A DNA stretch of 64,000 bases. It comes from Gemmatimonadales bacterium. GTDB taxonomy: Bacteria; Gemmatimonadota; Gemmatimonadetes; Gemmatimonadales; GWC2-71-9. How positions within the stretch are numbered: position 1 is the first letter of the stretch; every line of letters begins with the position of its first letter. The DNA lies in assembly GCA_041390145.1 (NCBI GenBank), contig JAWKQM010000010.1, positions 85,844 through 149,843 of the forward strand, written 5' to 3'. The notes beneath the pieces were generated by a model. That model had not been told where the DNA came from and did not search any database. It was given only the letters and a program-made list of their open reading frames with translations. A program made the translations under genes and the position numbers. Of the stretch, positions 7,673 to 17,179 are shown in pieces.

Positions 7673-8997
7673 GCGCGGATGCCTGCCGATCGCCAGTAGA
7701 GGTATACCGGAAGGCCGAGGGCGAGTAACCCCGCGCCACGCACGGCGTTGCCCGGGTTGGAAAGGATCGACCCCACCACCACATAGCCGGCCACTCCCAC
7801 AAAGACTGCCATCGCCAGCGGGAAGGCCGGCACGCTGAAGCGCACCCCGGCCATGCCGTCTCGCCGCCGGAACACCACGAGCGTCAGCGCCGTCAGGCCG
7901 AAGAAGATCCAGTCAGCAAAAACCACATAGTCGAGGAGGGCGCCGTACTTGCCGCTGTAGACGAGGATGGCCGACCAGACGCCAAGGAAGATGATAGCCG
8001 GCACGGGAGTGCGGAACTTCGGATGCAGGCGTGCGAACCGCTCGAAGAAGAGCCCGTCGGCTGCCATGGCCTGGAACACCCTGGGCGTCACCAGGATCAC
8101 GAGATTCAGGAAGCCGAAGGTCGAGAAGACAATCCCGGCCGTGATGACCATCCGTCCCGCCGGTCCGAGCAGGACCTCCATGGTATCTGCCGCCGGCGCC
8201 GAACTCGCCGCGAGCCCCGCCACGCCGAGCGCGCCGAGATAGGCCGCATTGGCCAGGACATAGACCAGCACCACCATCACCACGCCCAGCACCAGCGCCC
8301 GCGGCAGGTTCTTCTCCGGTTCGATGATCTCCTCGGCGATGAAATTGGTCTGCTGCCACCCGCCATAGGAAAAGAGGACCGGTACCAGTGCTGCCGCCAC
8401 GGCGCCGATCATGGCGCCACCACCCACAGGCACCACCGGCGCGGCGCAGTCCAGGCAGGCCGGCGCGGGGTTCCCCAGGGCAAACAGGCCCGCGACGACC
8501 ACCATGCCGATGGCGGCCAGCTTGAGGACGGTGAAGATGTTCTGCGTGACGGCGCCGAACGTGACGCCGAGGCAGTTGACGAGCGTCAGGAGGAGGATGG
8601 CCGTCACAGCCGCCGGCCGCGCCACCTCCGAGGAGACCCCGAACAACGCCGCACCGTAGTTGCCGGCGGTGACCGCCACGGCGGCGATGGCCCCCGGGGC
8701 GATGATCAGCAGCAATGCCCAGGCATAGAGAAATGCTGGAAAGGGGCCGAATGCCTCGCGAAGGTAGGCGTAGCCGCCGCCCACCTTGGGCCGCCGTTGT
8801 CCCAGCTCGCCGAAGATGAACGCTCCGATCAGCGCCACCAATCCACCGCCCACCCAGACACCGATGGTCGCCGCCGGCGTACCGACCCGCTGCGCCACGA
8901 TGGATGGATTGAGGAAGATGCCGGCGCCGATAATGCCGCCAATGACCGACATGGTGCCGGAAAAGAGACCGAGACGGCGGGCATACGTGACGGCCAC
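7669..8997 (-). CDS. APC family amino-acid permease
   Basis: 442 residues, about 12 membrane helices, APC superfamily secondary transporter for an amino acid or polyamine in the inner membrane. The N-terminal family motif GTMSVIGGIIGAGIFLNP is present. Helices and the conserved cytoplasmic segment EEIIEPEKNLPRAL follow. I chose the GTG at 8997 because GGAG lies 6 nt upstream; an open frame runs back to 9168 but would cover the promoter of the divergent 9110 gene. The gene is convergent with queG. The sequence does not show the substrate. Confidence 0.9.
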   Translation of the reverse strand: MAVTYARRLGLFSGTMSVIGGIIGAGIFLNPSIVAQRVGTPAATIGVWVGGGLVALIGAFIFGELGQRRPKVGGGYAYLREAFGPFPAFLYAWALLLIIAPGAIAAVAVTAGNYGAALFGVSSEVARPAAVTAILLLTLVNCLGVTFGAVTQNIFTVLKLAAIGMVVVAGLFALGNPAPACLDCAAPVVPVGGGAMIGAVAAALVPVLFSYGGWQQTNFIAEEIIEPEKNLPRALVLGVVMVVLVYVLANAAYLGALGVAGLAASSAPAADTMEVLLGPAGRMVITAGIVFSTFGFLNLVILVTPRVFQAMAADGLFFERFARLHPKFRTPVPAIIFLGVWSAILVYSGKYGALLDYVVFADWIFFGLTALTLVVFRRRDGMAGVRFSVPAFPLAMAVFVGVAGYVVVGSILSNPGNAVRGAGLLALGLPVYLYWRSAGIRA

Positions 8998-9109
8998 AGA
9001 CACTCCGGAAGGAGGGGAAGGGACGAAGGTACGGTGAGGCGGGGGAGGGCGCCAGCGGCATGCGGACCGGCGACTATCTTCCCGGGACACCGCAACAGAG
9101 AGTGCACCC

Positions 9110-9472
9110 ATGATCACCGTCATCCCGGATCTTCCTGAGAACGTTCTTGGCTTCTCGGCCAGTGGCAAGGTGACCGCGTCCGACTACGAGACCGTCCTCG
9201 TCCCGGCGGTCAAGGCCGGCCTGGCCAAGGAGGGCAAGCTTCGGTTGCTCTATCACCTCGGCGCCGACTTCGACGGCTTCGGCATCGGCGCCATGTGGGC
9301 CGACGCCAAGGTGGGGCTGGAACATCCTTCCGCGTGGGAACGAATCGCCCTGGTGACCGACATCGACTGGCTCCGCTCGGCGACGCACATCTTCGGCTTC
9401 GCGATGCCCGGAGAGGTGCGGGTGTTCACCAACGCCGAGCTCCCAGACGCCAAGAAGTGGGTCGCCGAGTAG
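9110..9472 (+). CDS. SpoIIAA-like (STAS fold) protein
   Basis: 120 residues that match the SpoIIAA-like family (PF11964): an N-terminal strand MITVIPDLPENVLGF, then SGKVTASDYETVLVP, an acidic FDGFGIGAMWAD loop and ERIALVTDIDWLRS. These proteins have the STAS fold but usually lack the phosphorylatable serine of anti-sigma antagonists; lipid or membrane binding has been proposed. A TATCTT box at 9073-9078 is a likely -10 element, with AGAGAG as a weak ribosome binding site. It is followed by three small genes on the same strand. Confidence 0.8.
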   Translation: MITVIPDLPENVLGFSASGKVTASDYETVLVPAVKAGLAKEGKLRLLYHLGADFDGFGIGAMWADAKVGLEHPSAWERIALVTDIDWLRSATHIFGFAMPGEVRVFTNAELPDAKKWVAE

Positions 9473-9517
9473 TCCCGGCAAACACAGCCTCAGCAAACCC
9501 CGATTGATCGGATTCCC

Positions 9518-9898
9518 ATGGCCGCCACCGGCACGAAGTCGCCAAAACGCTCCGTCGGAAGTTCTGCCGGCGGAGCCACCCTTCGCTTTCATCATTCCGA
9601 GGAGTCTGAGTCGCGGATGCTTGCCGTACTTGCCATGCTCGAGGAGTCCGACGACCCCGAAGAGCATCGCGAGGCGCTGGCCGACCTCGTTGCCGATCTC
9701 ACCGAGGCGGGAATGGACTACTACTATCTGCGGGCGTTGAAGCTCTCCAACGCCGGCCACCTGGCCCAGCAGTCAGCCCGACTGGGCATCGCCGGCGCGG
9801 TGAAGATGATCAGCTCGGTCAGCCGACGCTTCATCATGCGGATGAACGGGAAGGAACTCCTGATGGTGGCGGGGCATATCCGAAGTCTGGCGGGATAG
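9518..9898 (+). CDS. Hypothetical protein, 126 aa
   Basis: I do not recognise this protein. It has a basic, Ser/Gly-rich N-terminus of about 25 residues (possibly disordered), then an acidic helical stretch (MLEESDDPEEHREALADL), a YYYLRALKL segment, and a mixed hydrophobic/basic C-terminal half ending MVAGHIRSLAG. It is soluble and mostly helical by eye. It starts at an ATG 45 nt after the STAS-like gene and has G+C and codon use like its neighbours, so it is probably real and possibly co-transcribed with that gene. Confidence 0.6.
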   Translation: MAATGTKSPKRSVGSSAGGATLRFHHSEESESRMLAVLAMLEESDDPEEHREALADLVADLTEAGMDYYYLRALKLSNAGHLAQQSARLGIAGAVKMISSVSRRFIMRMNGKELLMVAGHIRSLAG

Positions 9899-9987
9899 CC
9901 GTGGGGGTGTAGGTTGGCCGACCGAGGCAGGTTTGAGCGATGGTCAGCTCACCACATCCTGCCTTCCTCTTTCCACGGAGTCGGCCA

Positions 9988-10371
9988 ATGAGCACCGCAC
10001 CAGACACCAAGAATCTCAGTCTCGCGCTTCGACTCGTCGGCATCATCTTCGTTGTGGGGATCTACCCACTGACGATTCTCTGGCCCAGCGGCTGGAGCTG
10101 GATTCCGGCGCAGCCGATGTACCTGCAGATGATCCTCGGCATCTACGCGACCCTCGGCATCTTCCTGTTCCTCGCGGCCAGGGATCCGATGAAGCATCTC
10201 AGCCTCATCTGGTTCGCCGTCTGGTCCAGCTTCGTGCACGCCGGCATCATGGCCTACCAGGCCCTCACCACCCCCGGCAACAGCGGGCATATGCTGGGCG
10301 ATGTCGCCGCGCTGGCCATCGTGGGGCTCCTGCTCGCGGTGCTCACGCCGAGACAGTCTGCTGCGGGGTAG
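9988..10371 (+). CDS. DUF6632-like small membrane protein
   Basis: 127 residues with four predicted membrane helices, at about 10-30 (LRLVGIIFVVGIYPLTIL), 40-60, 70-90 and 100-118. It resembles the DUF6632 group of uncharacterised small inner-membrane proteins. CGGAG lies 7 nt before the ATG. The stop is 10 nt upstream of the next gene's GTG. No catalytic motif is visible. Confidence 0.7.
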   Translation: MSTAPDTKNLSLALRLVGIIFVVGIYPLTILWPSGWSWIPAQPMYLQMILGIYATLGIFLFLAARDPMKHLSLIWFAVWSSFVHAGIMAYQALTTPGNSGHMLGDVAALAIVGLLLAVLTPRQSAAG

Positions 10372-10381
10372 TGCCGGCAGG

Positions 10382-11176
10382 GTGCGTCCCACCTCGCAGG
10401 TGAGCGGGTTGATCGGGGTCCTCCTGCTGCTTGGGATGATCCTGCCGACCCGACTGTCCGCCCAGCAGCAGGACCCACGCCCCGCCGACAACCCGTCGGC
10501 GCGTCCCACGACGGACCTTCCGGTGCGCGCTGGACAGCCGGCGACGAGCGGGGCGGGGCAGCCCGCCCGGCTGCCAAACGGGAGCAGCCCGGCCAGCACC
10601 GACCGTCCGTTCGAGACCTGGACCGTCGCGCTTCCCTACCGCCAGGGCGTGACGATCTGGGCCCGCAACCCGGCCCTCGACACGATCGTCATCACCCAGT
10701 TCTCGCTCAAGGATTGCTTCAACCTCGCGACGCCGTGCGGGCCGACCGATCTCCACCTGACGCTCGGGCCAGGGGACTCTGCCGAGGTCATCACGCTCCG
10801 GCCAAAGGTCTGGAACGATCAGTTCACCTATCGGCCCGGGTGGAAGTGGATCATCCCCGCCGATCAACGGATGGCCACGGATGGTTCCGGTGACGAGCCC
10901 CCGCTTCCCCTTGCTGTCTGGGCACAATCGGACTCGGCCCGTCGCGAGGTCGTGCTGATGACTCGCAACACCGCCACGGAATCCGTGATCGTCACCGGCC
11001 TGCTGGTCTCCAACTGTGAGAACATCGCCCGCGGCGGTTGCGGCGCCCATCCCCTCGACCTGCGCCTGGCGCCAGGCGATTCAGCGGCCACCGTCGTGCT
11101 GCGGCCAAAGAGGTGGGGAGACCCGTTCCGCATCAACCTCAAATGGACCTGGACTTGGGCCGCCAGCGGTCCCTAG
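10382..11176 (+). CDS. Exported protein with two tandem repeat domains, 264 aa
   Basis: Unrecognised. The GTG at 10382 begins a signal peptide (LIGVLLLLGMILPTRLSA, cleavage near SAQQ), then about 50 residues rich in Pro/Ala/Ser (a linker), then two homologous domains of about 80 residues. Shared landmarks are RN(P/T)A near the start, a Cys pair (CFNLATPC in the first, CENIARGGC in the second), L(G/A)PGDSA, V(I/V)TLRPK-type strands and a Trp-rich end (GWKW, KWTW). Each domain looks like a small beta sandwich that could carry one disulfide. The protein is probably periplasmic or surface located. Confidence 0.65.
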   Translation: MRPTSQVSGLIGVLLLLGMILPTRLSAQQQDPRPADNPSARPTTDLPVRAGQPATSGAGQPARLPNGSSPASTDRPFETWTVALPYRQGVTIWARNPALDTIVITQFSLKDCFNLATPCGPTDLHLTLGPGDSAEVITLRPKVWNDQFTYRPGWKWIIPADQRMATDGSGDEPPLPLAVWAQSDSARREVVLMTRNTATESVIVTGLLVSNCENIARGGCGAHPLDLRLAPGDSAATVVLRPKRWGDPFRINLKWTWTWAASGP

Positions 11177-11214
11177 CGCGAAACCTCCCTCTGCGTGGCA
11201 TCGTTGGGAGTCCT

Positions 11215-12516
11215 ATGCACCGTACCATTGTCCGACTCGTCGCCGCCATCCTGTTCGCCGCTCCCGCAGCGGCCCAAGTCCCTGATGCCATCCCGACGCC
11301 CCGCGCCGACTCCCTCACAGGCTTGTACCAGGACGCCTCCGGCGGCTACGTCCATCTGATGAACCTCGCCGATCAACTCGGCGGTCGTTCCGTCCTGTCC
11401 CTCACGGACTACGCGACCGGCATGGTGCGCGCCCTGTATCCTGTCGACCGGACGCACTTCGAGTTCGGCCCGGCGTGGTTTGAGCGTGCACCGACGGAAG
11501 GCGGGGTCGAGATCAACGGCGACACGCTGACCATCCACGATGCGAGCGGAGCCGGGCGAATTGTCGCGACGCGAGTGCCGCTCGAGCGGCGCGAGGTCCG
11601 CGTCGCCAGCGGCGGGGTCACCCTCGCGGGTGTCCTGACGATGCCCCCGGGCCCCGGACCTCACCCCGCGATGCTGATGATCCAGGGTTCAGGCCCCCTC
11701 ACCCGCCGCTCTCCCGGGCAGACCGGCGACCTGGTCGCCGCCCACGGAGTGGCCGTGCTCACACTCGACAAGCGCGGCACGGGAGGGTCGTCAGGGGAGT
11801 GGAACGGGCTGTCACACGAAGCATGGATGGCCGATGCGGGTGCGGCCATCGACGTGCTCAAGCGCCAGCCGGGAATCGATCCGAACCGGATCGGGATCTA
11901 CGCCGCGAGCGAGGGCGGGTTTGTCGGTCCCGAATTGGCCACGCGACGCAGCGACGTGGCGTTTCTCGTCTGTCGGGTCTGCTCGGCGCTGCCGCACGCT
12001 GAGGCCATCATGGATATGGAGGAGCGCCGGCTGCTCGCTGCCGGGCGCGCTCCCGATGTGGCGGCGGAAGCACGCGAATGGCTGCGATTGCGCACCGCCT
12101 ATGCGCTCGAACGCCAGGGCTTTGAACGCATGGCCGCATTTGAAGCCCGGACCAGCGCCGCGCAGTGGCGCAAGGACTTCCCCCCTGGCACCGCGAACCT
12201 GCCGCAACCTGGCGCGGCGTACTGGGATGTCTATGCCGGTGTGCTGGCCGGCGACCCGGCTCGGGCCTATCGCGCGCTGGATATCCCGGTGCTGGTGGTG
12301 CTCGGCGGTGACGACCAGCGCATTCTCGCCGAACGCCATGAGCCGGTCTTCGCCGAGATCGCGCAGAAGGCCCGCGACATGACCATCATGGTCGTTCCGG
12401 GCGCGAGTCATGGCCTGCTGGTGACGGATGCGGGAGGTGGAGTGGGGTACCCGCCAGGGCTCTATCAGGAGATCGTGGACTGGATTGTGGCGCATGGCGA
12501 GAAGGGTGGGAACTGA
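11215..12516 (+). CDS. Secreted alpha/beta hydrolase
   Basis: 433 residues with a cleavable signal peptide (MHRTIVRLVAAILFAAPAAA, then QVP). The first 120 residues form a DUF3887/beta-type lead domain. The hydrolase begins near GVLTMPPGPGPHPAML. The nucleophile is Ser232 in YAASEGGFVG, where the usual first Gly of GxSxG is Ala. The likely Asp is in LGGDDQRI and the His in GASHGLL. It resembles the BAAT/acyl-CoA-thioesterase and S9-like esterase groups. GGGAG is 4 nt before the ATG. The position before the ABC/peptidase pair suggests a role in degrading extracytoplasmic esters or peptides. The substrate is unknown. Confidence 0.8.
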   Translation: MHRTIVRLVAAILFAAPAAAQVPDAIPTPRADSLTGLYQDASGGYVHLMNLADQLGGRSVLSLTDYATGMVRALYPVDRTHFEFGPAWFERAPTEGGVEINGDTLTIHDASGAGRIVATRVPLERREVRVASGGVTLAGVLTMPPGPGPHPAMLMIQGSGPLTRRSPGQTGDLVAAHGVAVLTLDKRGTGGSSGEWNGLSHEAWMADAGAAIDVLKRQPGIDPNRIGIYAASEGGFVGPELATRRSDVAFLVCRVCSALPHAEAIMDMEERRLLAAGRAPDVAAEAREWLRLRTAYALERQGFERMAAFEARTSAAQWRKDFPPGTANLPQPGAAYWDVYAGVLAGDPARAYRALDIPVLVVLGGDDQRILAERHEPVFAEIAQKARDMTIMVVPGASHGLLVTDAGGGVGYPPGLYQEIVDWIVAHGEKGGN

Positions 12517-12553
12517 ACGCTCGGTACCCGAAGGCGCCGCGACACTCTTGTCG

Positions 12554-12559
12554 TAGATT
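12554..12559 (+). promoter_or_regulatory. Candidate -10 element (TAGATT) of the ABC/M1 operon
   Basis: TAGATT followed by GTCCC in the 128-nt gap before the ABC ATPase gene resembles the TANNTT-TCC pattern seen before other genes here. It is supported by pattern only; no clear -35 is visible. Confidence 0.35.
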
Positions 12560-12644
12560 GTCCCAGATTGAAACTATTGCTGCAGCGCCCCCCGTATAGG
12601 CTCTCGCAGTCTTGATCGAGAATTCACCCCATCCATGGAATCCA

Positions 12645-13553
12645 ATGCTCACCATTCGTGAGCTCGTGAAGGTGTATTCGGGCCAGATCACGGCCCTGCG
12701 AGGAATCTCCCTGGACATCCCACCGGGGATGTTCGGACTTCTGGGGCCGAACGGATCCGGGAAGACGACACTCATGCGGATCATCGCCGGACTGCTGGAG
12801 CCCACCTCCGGTCAAGTCCTGCTCGACGGCGTCGACGTCGTCGGACGCCCCGAGCTGGTCTGGCCCCGCCTCGGGAATCTTCCGCAATACTTTGGTTTCT
12901 ATCCCAGTCTCACCGGCGCCGCGATGTTGCTCCATATGCTCCGGCTCAAGGGAGTCGATTCGCCGCTTGGGCTGGATCGACTCTGTGCCGAGCTGCTCGA
13001 AAGGGTCAACCTGACTACCGCTGCCAACCGCAAGGTCAAGCATTACTCCGGCGGCATGCGCCAGCGCCTGGGGATCGCGCAGGCGATTGCCGGAGATCCG
13101 GATCTCCTCGTCGTCGATGAACCCACCGCAGGGCTCGATCCGGAGGAGCGCATTCGATTCTATCGGCTGCTGGCTGAACTGGCTGAATCGAGGACGGTCA
13201 TCCTCTCAACTCACATCGTCGAAGATGTGGCAGTGCTTTGCCCGCGCTTCGCCGTGATCCGGCAGGGTACGGTGCTCACGCAGACCACGCCGTCGGAAGC
13301 CCGGGGACGAATTGCCGGAACCATGTTCGAAGGCGAAGTCAGCCGAGAGGAGCTGGTGTTGCTGGCGGAATCCGCCAGAGTGACACAGGCCCACCTCGTC
13401 GAGGGACGCAATCGGGTGCGCATCCATGATCCCGACGGGCAGTGCCCGCCCGGCTTCTCGCCCACTTCTGCCACACTCGAGGATGCCTACCTGATCCTGA
13501 CCGAGGCCGGCGCGAATCCGTCGGGTGCGCCCGCAGGTGCCGCACCCGCGTGA
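12645..13553 (+). CDS. ABC transporter ATPase
   Basis: 302-residue nucleotide-binding subunit. Walker A is GPNGSGKTTL (about 37-46), the signature YSGGMRQRLGIA (about 136-147) and Walker B LLVVDEPTAGLD. The C-terminal 80 residues are a regulatory extension of the kind found in ABC-2 exporters. I chose the ATG at 12645; a TTG at 12612 would add 11 residues. The stop TGA shares one base with the ATG of the permease gene (TGATG), so the two proteins are coupled and surely form one complex in the inner membrane. Confidence 0.9.
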   Translation: MLTIRELVKVYSGQITALRGISLDIPPGMFGLLGPNGSGKTTLMRIIAGLLEPTSGQVLLDGVDVVGRPELVWPRLGNLPQYFGFYPSLTGAAMLLHMLRLKGVDSPLGLDRLCAELLERVNLTTAANRKVKHYSGGMRQRLGIAQAIAGDPDLLVVDEPTAGLDPEERIRFYRLLAELAESRTVILSTHIVEDVAVLCPRFAVIRQGTVLTQTTPSEARGRIAGTMFEGEVSREELVLLAESARVTQAHLVEGRNRVRIHDPDGQCPPGFSPTSATLEDAYLILTEAGANPSGAPAGAAPA

Positions 13554-16500
13554 TGAACCGTCGTCGCCTCGGTACCATCGCAAGTCATGAATTGCGCTCG
13601 CAGGTGGGCAGCCCGCTCTTCTGGGTGCTGCTTGGGCTGCTGGCGTTGATGACCAGCATCATCAATCCCGTTGCGATGATCCCCTCCGGTGCCGCTGAAG
13701 TTGGTGGGGTCCGCCCCTTCAACAATTCGCTTCACGCACTGTCGCAGGGCTTTGCGCTCGGTAGTTTCCTGACCTACACCTTCTTCGCCTCGTTCATGGC
13801 CGGGTTGTCCGTCATCCGCGATGACGAGGTCGGCATCGGCGACTTGCTCCACAGCTCTTCGCTGACATCCGGCGAATATCTGGTCGGGAAGTTCCTCGGA
13901 ATTTGCGGCGCACTTGGCCTGGCGCTGCTCGTGCATATTGGCCTCGCCATCGGCTTCTACCAGTTCGCGGGGGTGTCGGAGGTCGGTGCGGCGGTTGGGC
14001 CCTTCGCTATCAGCAACTACCTCTTGCCGGCGCTTCTCTTTGCAGCACCAGGTATTCTCTTCACGGCCGCCCTCGCCTTCGCGGTCGGCACATGGACCCG
14101 TCGGCCCATGGCCGTCTATGCGGTACCGACCGTACTCTTTCTTCTCACCGTCATGGTGTTCTGGACGTGGGCGCCGTCCGGGCTTGACCCGCGAGTGGAC
14201 CGGCTGCTCATCGCCCTTGACCCGAGCAGCCTCCGGTGGCTCCGCCAGACGCTCTTTGCCGTCGACCGCGGCGCGGAATACTACAACTCCGCCCCGCTCG
14301 CGATCGACCTGCCCCTGATCATCAATCGTGCCTGGGTGGCGATTGTCTTTCCTGTTGTCGTCCTCTGGATGTCGGTCCGCCACTTCGGCCGTGTGGTCGG
14401 TGGCCGGCGCCGCCCCATGGGAACGGATCGCCACGTCGCGATGGCTTCGGCACATGCCCCGGCCGCCGCGCCCATCTTCCGACCGATTGCAGGGCTGCAG
14501 ATGGCGCAGCGCTCGCCGGGGCTGTGGCGGGGAGCGGCAGCCGTGCTGCGGTCGGAGCTCCTCGAACTCCGCAACCAGCCGGCGCTCTATCTTTTCACGG
14601 CATTCCTGATGTTCGTGGTCGCAGAAGTCGCCGTCACGGACAGTGACGCGTTTGGCGACCCCGTGCTCCTGACCGCCGGCACCGTGGCGCTCCAGGTCAT
14701 GCCGGTCATGACCATCCTCGCCTGCCTCTTCCTCCTGTTCACGGTCGTCGAGTCGATGCATCGCGAAGTGGCCACGGGGTTTGATTCGATCTTTCTGAGC
14801 GCACCCATCCCGACGGGGGCGATCCTCGTGGGCAAGGGCCTCGCAACGGCGGCCGTCATCCTTACGCTGACCATCGCGTGTGGCGCGACGTGCTGCCTGC
14901 TGTTGGGGATCCAGGACGGGTGGCCGGTGACGGTCTGGCCGTTGGCGCTTGTCTTTGGCGCCGTGTTCCTGCCGTCGCTCCTGCTGTGGAGCGCCTTCGT
15001 CACCCTGGTGATGACCTTGACGCGACACCGAGCCGCTGCGCTGGGGATTGGTCTCGCGGCGCTACTGCTGACGGGCATCCAGTTCGGGCGGGGAGCAACG
15101 ACCTGGGCCACCGACTGGCCGCTCTGGGGGGCGCTCCGCTGGAGCGACATGGGGACGTTCGCGCTCAATGGCAGCGCCCTGCTGCTCAATCGGATTGGCG
15201 TGGTGGCGCTGGCGGCGGCATTCTTCGCCGTCTCGGTGCAGTCGTTTGCCCGCACCGAGCGGGACCGCACCGCCACCCTCCGGCGGTTGCGGAAGGACCG
15301 GTTGGGTGCGCGTGCCGTGCTCCTGGGGGCTGTCGCGGCCCTGCCCATGGCAATCGTTGTCGTCCTGGCCGTTCGAGTCAGGGACGGTTTTCAGGGCCAC
15401 GCCGCAAAGGACAGGCAAGCTGCGTATCAGCGCGAACTGGCGCCAGAGTGGAGCTCCGTCGCGCCACTGAGCATCACCGCTCTCGACCTCGCCCTCGGCC
15501 TGGCGCCGGAGGACCGCAGCATGCGGGTGACCGGCGAGTACACCATGGTGAACCTGACAGGTGAACCGGTGTTGCGGGCGCCGTTCACCCTCGGCGACGG
15601 CGTCACTGAGGTCGCCTGGCGAGTGAACGGGCAGACCGTGCCAGCAACCAACCAATTTGGTTTGCATGTCCTGACGCTCTCCAAGCCAGTCGCACCGGGG
15701 GATACCGTCCGGGTGGCGTTCGACTACCATGGCCGCCTCCCGAACGGCATCACCCGAAACGGCGGTGGTGTGTCTCATTTCATCTTGCCGTCCGGTGTCC
15801 TGTTGTCCACTCGCGAGGCCGGCTTCGTACCGGTGCCTGGCTTCATCCGCAACGAACGGAGCGAAGCTGCCGAGGGGGATTCCGCCTCCATGTCACTTGG
15901 CGGCGCATTCCAAACGCGCATTGCCGTGACCGCGCCAAGCGAGTTCACCGTCAATGCGGTAGGCCGGAAGATGGCGGAATCGAGGGATGGTGGCATGACG
16001 ACGGTGGTGTGGGAGAGCGAGGGTCCTGTGACTGCGTTCAACGTGCTGGCGGGCCGATGGGATGTTCGGCGCCGGGAGGGGACGGCGGTCTTCTACCACC
16101 CGGCACACGAGCGCAATGTGGACCACATCCTCAGCACCCTCGCCGCCGCCCGCAGGCGCTACTCCGAATGGTTCTACCCCTACCCCTGGGAGGAGTTGCG
16201 CTTGAGCGAAGTCCCGAACATGGAGACGAACGCCACTGCGTTTCCAACCAACATCAGTTTCTCCGAGGGAATCGGGTTCCTCACGGGGGGCCGGGCCGGC
16301 GATGGTCAGGCCTTCAGCGTGACCGCCCACGAAGCGGCCCACCAGTGGTGGGGGCATATCCTCACCGCCGGCGAAGGGCCCGGAACCGGGTTGCTCATTG
16401 AGGGGATGGCCAACTACGCCACGCTGCTGCTGCATGAGGCCGAGAACGGCGCCGATGCCAGGCAGGCATTCGCACGCTGGCTGGAACAGGGCTACATCGA

Positions 16501-17104
16501 GGCCCGGCGGGTAGACACGGAACGCCCGTTGTTGGAGACCAAAGAAGGGCGGCGCAGCGATGATGCGGTGCTTTCCCTCAAGGGGGCGTTCGTCATGTGG
16601 ATGCTTCAAGAGCAGCTCGGCCGGGAGCGGATGCTGGCCGGCCTGCAGGCCTTCGTCAGCAAACATGCCACGCCGCGGCAGCACGCGACGCCCGAAGAAC
16701 TTCTCGAGACACTTCGTGGCTTTGCCCCGGACTCGGCGGCGTACCAGGAATTCGTCGACCAATGGATGACCGGCCTGGTGCTCCCAGAAATCCAGATCAG
16801 GAACGCCACCGTTGCGCAAGCGAGCGGCGGGTGGCGCGTGTCGGCAGAACTCGAGAATGTCGGTACCGGGACCGTGTCGGTGGAGCTTGCGGCCGAGGCG
16901 GCAACGCCGGATTCCCCCGGAGACGGGACGCGAGTCGCAGACGCCCGCACCACCGTCATGATGCGGCCGGGGATACCGCAGTTGGTTTCTTGGATGGTCC
17001 CCTTCGCACCCGGTCGAATCGTGGTCGATCCCGACGCGGTCGTGCTTCAGCTGAACCGCGCTCGTGCTCTGGCACGTCTGGAACCGGCCGAGGCTGACCT
17101 GTAG
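13553..17104 (+). CDS. ABC permease fused to M1 family aminopeptidase
   Basis: 1183 residues. The first half is an ABC-2 type permease with two sets of about six helices (roughly 20-260 and 340-620). After a last helix near 590-610 the chain continues outside the cytoplasm as an M1 (gluzincin) peptidase. The zinc site is HEAAH with H926, E927, H930 and the third ligand E950. A GAMEN-like segment NMETNA lies about 35 residues before it. The third ligand is one residue further away than in PepN, as in related fusions. The family is known in several phyla, but its substrate is not. The likely role is coupling peptide trimming on the outer face to export or extraction. Confidence 0.9.
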   Translation: MNRRRLGTIASHELRSQVGSPLFWVLLGLLALMTSIINPVAMIPSGAAEVGGVRPFNNSLHALSQGFALGSFLTYTFFASFMAGLSVIRDDEVGIGDLLHSSSLTSGEYLVGKFLGICGALGLALLVHIGLAIGFYQFAGVSEVGAAVGPFAISNYLLPALLFAAPGILFTAALAFAVGTWTRRPMAVYAVPTVLFLLTVMVFWTWAPSGLDPRVDRLLIALDPSSLRWLRQTLFAVDRGAEYYNSAPLAIDLPLIINRAWVAIVFPVVVLWMSVRHFGRVVGGRRRPMGTDRHVAMASAHAPAAAPIFRPIAGLQMAQRSPGLWRGAAAVLRSELLELRNQPALYLFTAFLMFVVAEVAVTDSDAFGDPVLLTAGTVALQVMPVMTILACLFLLFTVVESMHREVATGFDSIFLSAPIPTGAILVGKGLATAAVILTLTIACGATCCLLLGIQDGWPVTVWPLALVFGAVFLPSLLLWSAFVTLVMTLTRHRAAALGIGLAALLLTGIQFGRGATTWATDWPLWGALRWSDMGTFALNGSALLLNRIGVVALAAAFFAVSVQSFARTERDRTATLRRLRKDRLGARAVLLGAVAALPMAIVVVLAVRVRDGFQGHAAKDRQAAYQRELAPEWSSVAPLSITALDLALGLAPEDRSMRVTGEYTMVNLTGEPVLRAPFTLGDGVTEVAWRVNGQTVPATNQFGLHVLTLSKPVAPGDTVRVAFDYHGRLPNGITRNGGGVSHFILPSGVLLSTREAGFVPVPGFIRNERSEAAEGDSASMSLGGAFQTRIAVTAPSEFTVNAVGRKMAESRDGGMTTVVWESEGPVTAFNVLAGRWDVRRREGTAVFYHPAHERNVDHILSTLAAARRRYSEWFYPYPWEELRLSEVPNMETNATAFPTNISFSEGIGFLTGGRAGDGQAFSVTAHEAAHQWWGHILTAGEGPGTGLLIEGMANYATLLLHEAENGADARQAFARWLEQGYIEARRVDTERPLLETKEGRRSDDAVLSLKGAFVMWMLQEQLGRERMLAGLQAFVSKHATPRQHATPEELLETLRGFAPDSAAYQEFVDQWMTGLVLPEIQIRNATVAQASGGWRVSAELENVGTGTVSVELAAEAATPDSPGDGTRVADARTTVMMRPGIPQLVSWMVPFAPGRIVVDPDAVVLQLNRARALARLEPAEADL

Positions 17105-17179
17105 CCGACCATCCGCCGCGCACTGGTTATGATTCGTCGCTGGTAGTGACGTCCACAGATTCCCCGCACCCCCGCCCCC

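Noticed and set aside
8998..9168. 57-residue N-terminal extension of the amino-acid permease
   Set aside because: It overlaps the promoter and start of the divergent STAS-like gene, and a ribosome binding site supports the GTG at 8997.
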